DNA from: JAJFFW01 sp038531315
GTDB lineage: Bacteria; Pseudomonadota; Alphaproteobacteria; Caulobacterales; Parvularculaceae
Reading direction: 5' to 3'
Assembly (NCBI GenBank): GCA_038531315.1
Contig: JBCBBT010000090.1
Coordinates: forward strand, 1-7,310
Length of the DNA stretch: 7,310 bases
Shown: one piece after another, positions 5,314 through 7,310 of the stretch
Position numbering within the stretch: the stretch's first letter is position 1
How the letters are laid out: each line of letters opens with the position of its first letter
The notes under the pieces: generated by a model
What the model saw: only the letters and a program-made list of their open reading frames with translations
Databases searched by the model: none
What the model was told of the DNA's origin: nothing
Program-made: the position numbers and the translations under genes

Positions 5314-6201
5314 ATGGAAACCGCCGCCCCCAACCCCGCCAATCCGTTTGACGCCAACACAAATCATGCGCTGCGCGGCGATTACGACGCTGCGCGGGAC
5401 GATTACACCATCGATCAACCCTATGATCGCTACACGCCGGAAGACCATGCGCGCTGGCGGTTTTTGTACCAGCGCCAGGAGGCGTTGTTGCCGGGCTACG
5501 CGGATGAGGCATTCCTGCGCGGGCTCAATGCGCTCAATGCGCGCGAGGCGATCCCGCGGCTTGACGACGCCAACGAGATTTTGGGCAAGGCGACCGGGTG
5601 GTCGCTGATTGCGGTGCCGGGTCTGATCCCCGACGATGTCTTTTTCGATCATCTGGCGAACAAACGTTTTCCGGTCAGCTGGTGGATGCGCAAACCGGAG
5701 GAAATCGACTACCTCGTCGAGCCGGATATCTTTCACGATTTCTTTGGCCATGTGCCGCTTTTGTCGAACCCGGTGTTCGCCGATTACATGCGCCAATATG
5801 GCGAAGCGGGCCCCAAAGCGATCGCCCATGGCGGTCAGAAAATGCTGGCGCGGCTTTACTGGTATATTGTAGAGTTTGGCCTGATCAAAACCGAAGACGG
5901 CTTGCGCGCCTTCGGCGCGGGCATGCTCTCATCGAAGGATGAAACAATTTATTCCGTCGAAAGCCCGATCCCGCACAGGGTGGCGTTCGATCTGGAGCGT
6001 ATTCTGCAGACGGATTATATGGTCGACGATTTCCAGAAGACCTATTTCGTCATCGAATCCTTTGAGCATTTGTTCAGGGAAACAGCGCGGGACTTCACCG
6101 GGCTTTATCAGGCGCTTTCGAAAAAACCGGGGATCGATCCGGCGATGCTTCTTGCGGGCGATGACGTGATCAATCGCGGCGCGGTCAAACCCGGGTCCTA
6201 G
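5314..6201 (+). CDS. phhA: Phenylalanine 4-monooxygenase (phenylalanine hydroxylase)
   Basis: This tetrahydropterin- and Fe(II)-dependent enzyme hydroxylates phenylalanine to tyrosine, the entry step for phenylalanine degradation through homogentisate. The 295-residue protein is a single-domain bacterial form without the N-terminal ACT domain of animal enzymes. Iron ligands are visible: H141 and H146 in EPDIFHDFFGHVPLL (136-150), and E187 in LYWYIVEFGL (181-190). Chromobacterium violaceum uses H138, H143 and E184 with the same spacing. Other landmarks are FPVSWWMRKPEEIDYL (119-134) and YSVESPIPHRVAFD (213-226). The start at 5314 is the first ATG after an in-frame TAA at 5302-5304; no strong Shine-Dalgarno is seen. 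It is divergent from lrp, with candidate operators between. The pterin carbinolamine dehydratase gene phhB, often adjacent in other bacteria, is absent. The stop overlaps the convergent tetR stop at CTAG (6198-6201). Confidence 0.97.
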   Translation: METAAPNPANPFDANTNHALRGDYDAARDDYTIDQPYDRYTPEDHARWRFLYQRQEALLPGYADEAFLRGLNALNAREAIPRLDDANEILGKATGWSLIAVPGLIPDDVFFDHLANKRFPVSWWMRKPEEIDYLVEPDIFHDFFGHVPLLSNPVFADYMRQYGEAGPKAIAHGGQKMLARLYWYIVEFGLIKTEDGLRAFGAGMLSSKDETIYSVESPIPHRVAFDLERILQTDYMVDDFQKTYFVIESFEHLFRETARDFTGLYQALSKKPGIDPAMLLAGDDVINRGAVKPGS

Positions 6202-6833
6202 TCGCCGCCGCCGCGCACCAGCCCGTTCAGGATCAGATCGAGAATCTGGCGGTTGTCGCGCCGGGCTTTGTCGTCGTCGCCGGTGACGGCCCAAGAGACG
6301 GTTGACGCGCGCCAGCCTGCGGTGAGCGTGCTGGCGACAAGCGCCGGGTCGTAATCGGCCGCGAATTCGCCCGCCTCCTGACCGTCGCGGACAATTTGCT
6401 CGGCAAGCGCGGCGAGGCTGTCGCTTGAAGCGATCAACGCGTTGCCGTCATTCGCGGCGTCGACGACGAACTGGCGCAACAGCGCGCCGTGGCGGCTCCA
6501 TTCGTCGAGAACCAGCGCGCGCAACAATTCCAGTTGATCGGCGGCGGGCAGCGAGAACTCTTTCAGCCGTTCGGCGATCTTTTCCGACACCTGCTCATTG
6601 AAGGCGGCGATCAGCGAGGCCTTGTTCGGAAAATGCAAAAAGAATGTCGCATTGGCGATATCGGCCTTGCGCGCAATGTCCTCGATTTTGACCGCGTCAT
6701 AGCTCGCCGCGCTCATCAGTGAAATCGCCGCATCGAGGATGCGCCGCCGCGTTTCGAGCTTTTTGCGTTCGCGCCGCGACATCATCGGTTGGGCGGCCGG
6801 CGATGCGGCGGACGAGGCGGTCTTGTCGGTCAT
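6198..6833 (-). CDS. TetR-family transcriptional regulator
   Basis: A 211-residue regulator with the normal TetR layout. The N-terminal helix-turn-helix domain (about 28-75) includes RRRILDAAISLMSAASYDAV, then KIEDIARKADIANATFFLHF with recognition helix near 59-66 and the family-typical FPNKASL (68-74). The helical remainder (about 80-205) is the variable ligand and dimer domain. Residues 1-20 are a polar, alanine-rich, probably disordered extension; starts at the adjacent Met17 and Met18 would remove most of it. The ATG at 6833 has an AGAAGG about 10 nt upstream, which is adequate. Its 3' end overlaps phhA by 4 bp, tail to tail. Target and ligand are unknown. No efflux pump or enzyme gene shares its promoter, and the upstream neighbour on the same strand is a copper chaperone gene, so control of something outside the window is possible. 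Confidence 0.9.
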   Translation of the reverse strand: MTDKTASSAASPAAQPMMSRRERKKLETRRRILDAAISLMSAASYDAVKIEDIARKADIANATFFLHFPNKASLIAAFNEQVSEKIAERLKEFSLPAADQLELLRALVLDEWSRHGALLRQFVVDAANDGNALIASSDSLAALAEQIVRDGQEAGEFAADYDPALVASTLTAGWRASTVSWAVTGDDDKARRDNRQILDLILNGLVRGGGD

Positions 6834-6983
6834 TTACGGGTCGCCTTCTGGTCGCGGGGCGATTTATCTGATCGTCGGGCCATTCGGTTCCAATTGCAAA
6901 AATCAAGGAGCGGTCCTTCGCATAGCCGGATGCAAAGCGCAATTGAGACGCCGTTCGCCGCTGCGCTTCCCGCATCGGGGCGA
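6834..6983. promoter_or_regulatory. Intergenic region between tetR and the copper chaperone gene
   Basis: 150 bp without a credible gene. It should carry the tetR promoter; the best minus-strand pair I see is TTGGAA and GATAAA with a long 19-nt spacer, which is weak. A perfect 7-bp inverted repeat, CAATTGC (6891-6897) and GCAATTG (6939-6945), brackets a small hairpin at 6905-6918. TGCAAA occurs directly at 6895-6900 and 6931-6936. CCCG-CAT-CGGG at 6969-6979 is another small palindrome just after the chaperone gene. Any of these could be a regulator site; none is established. Confidence 0.35.
6905..6918 (-). terminator. Weak terminator-like hairpin after the copper chaperone gene
   Basis: On the minus strand AAGGA, loop CCGC, TCCTT forms a 5-bp stem, followed within 2 nt by a run of five T. 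It lies 66 bp downstream of the copper chaperone stop and before tetR on the same strand, where a terminator would be useful. The stem is short for an intrinsic terminator, so the call is tentative. Confidence 0.3.
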
Positions 6984-7310
6984 TTAGTTGGACGCGCCTG
7001 CAATCGCGCGCGCCGGCGCTTCGACGGCGAGCGTTGTTCCGTCCTCGAAGGATAAAGTGAAGGGCGCGACGGCCCCCGGCGCAAGCGGCGCGGCGAGGCC
7101 AATCAACATGACGTGCGGGCCGCCCGGCGACAGCCTGAGACCGTCGCCGGGCGCAATCGTCAGCGGCGGGGCCTGCGTCATGCGCGCAACGCCGTCGGCG
7201 TCGGTGGTTGTTTGATGAATTTCCGCGGCGACGGCGATCGGGCTCGCCGCGCCGGTCAGAACAATCGGCGCTGTTCCGGAATTGCAGATCGTCAAATAGG
7301 CCGCCGTGAC
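6984..7310 (-). CDS. PCuAC-type periplasmic copper chaperone (DUF461), 5' end beyond window
   Basis: Only the C-terminal 108 residues are present; the frame is open to the right edge, so the signal peptide and true start lie outside. The segment begins VTAAYLTICNSG, the usual beginning of the PCuAC cupredoxin-like fold. The copper-binding residues are visible: H32, M44, H66 and M68 (numbered from the first visible residue), with 21 residues between M44 and H66. This is the H(M)-X10-M-X21-H-X-M pattern with Gln after the first His. The motifs GVARM (40-44), SPGGPHVML (61-69) and FTLSFEDG (84-91) are family-typical. Members carry Cu(I) in the periplasm and deliver it to the CuA site of cytochrome c oxidase, often together with Sco. 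An internal TTG at 7293-7295 is not the start, because conserved residues precede it. No Sco gene is visible. Confidence 0.9.
   Translation of the reverse strand, partial: VTAAYLTICNSGTAPIVLTGAASPIAVAAEIHQTTTDADGVARMTQAPPLTIAPGDGLRLSPGGPHVMLIGLAAPLAPGAVAPFTLSFEDGTTLAVEAPARAIAGASN

Noticed and set aside
4882..5829. A long open frame (315 codons) on the minus strand across the phhA 5' half and the lrp start
   Set aside because: It lies antisense to phhA and overlaps lrp in another frame. Its translation is arginine-rich and matches no family I know, as expected in GC-rich DNA.
6984..7295. Start of the copper chaperone at the TTG at 7295
   Set aside because: Conserved residues of the fold (AAYL) continue upstream to the window edge and no signal peptide precedes the domain, so the gene is truncated by the window.
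1..7310. CRISPR arrays, tRNA or rRNA genes, transposases, defence or phage genes
   Set aside because: No regularly spaced repeats, cloverleaf sequences or characteristic protein motifs were seen on either strand.

Overview
The window comes from a GC-rich bacterial chromosome. Gene content and protein style (a short HolC beside a small DksA-like zinc-finger protein, a tandem thioredoxin-fold GST-like protein, and hmgA divergent from a MarR gene) suggest an alphaproteobacterium, possibly in or near Caulobacterales or Parvularculales. That placement is inference from sequence style, not a database match. I see no insertion sequence, tRNA, rRNA, CRISPR array, phage gene or obvious transfer junction.

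Layout, left to right: (1) 57-1301 (+), an NAD(H)-dependent FAD ferredoxin reductase of the putidaredoxin reductase type. (2) 1320-2687 (-), hmgA, homogentisate 1,2-dioxygenase, convergent with gene 1. (3) 2759-3193 (+), a MarR regulator divergent from hmgA; the 71-bp gap holds an inverted repeat lying between the -35 and -10 of a good hmgA promoter. (4) 3239-4714 (+), three closely spaced genes: holC, a tandem GST-N/thioredoxin-like protein, and a short DksA/TraR zinc-finger protein, the last two sharing ATGA. (5) A GC hairpin, then lrp (4748-5203, -), divergent from phhA (5314-6201, +). The 110-bp gap between them holds several inverted repeats, one resembling the E. coli Lrp consensus. (6) A TetR regulator (6198-6833, -), whose stop codon is shared with that of phhA through one CTAG. 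(7) 6984-7310 (-), the C-terminal part of a PCuAC-type periplasmic copper chaperone, cut by the right edge.

The unifying theme is aromatic amino acid catabolism. PhhA makes tyrosine from phenylalanine, and HmgA opens the homogentisate ring later in the same pathway. The intermediate enzymes (tyrosine aminotransferase, 4-hydroxyphenylpyruvate dioxygenase), the later ones (maleylacetoacetate isomerase, fumarylacetoacetase) and the pterin recycling enzyme PhhB are not in the window. Each catabolic gene faces its own regulator across a short intergenic region: MarR for hmgA and Lrp for phhA. This suggests separate local control of two steps of one route. Between the two divergent pairs lies the holC-GST-dksA-like group, with replication, redox and transcription functions and no evident catabolic role.

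Nothing here amounts to a clearly new system. The best leads are the two divergent operator regions, the GST-like protein whose second domain has lost its active-site cysteines, and the mixed holC-GST-dksA-like operon.
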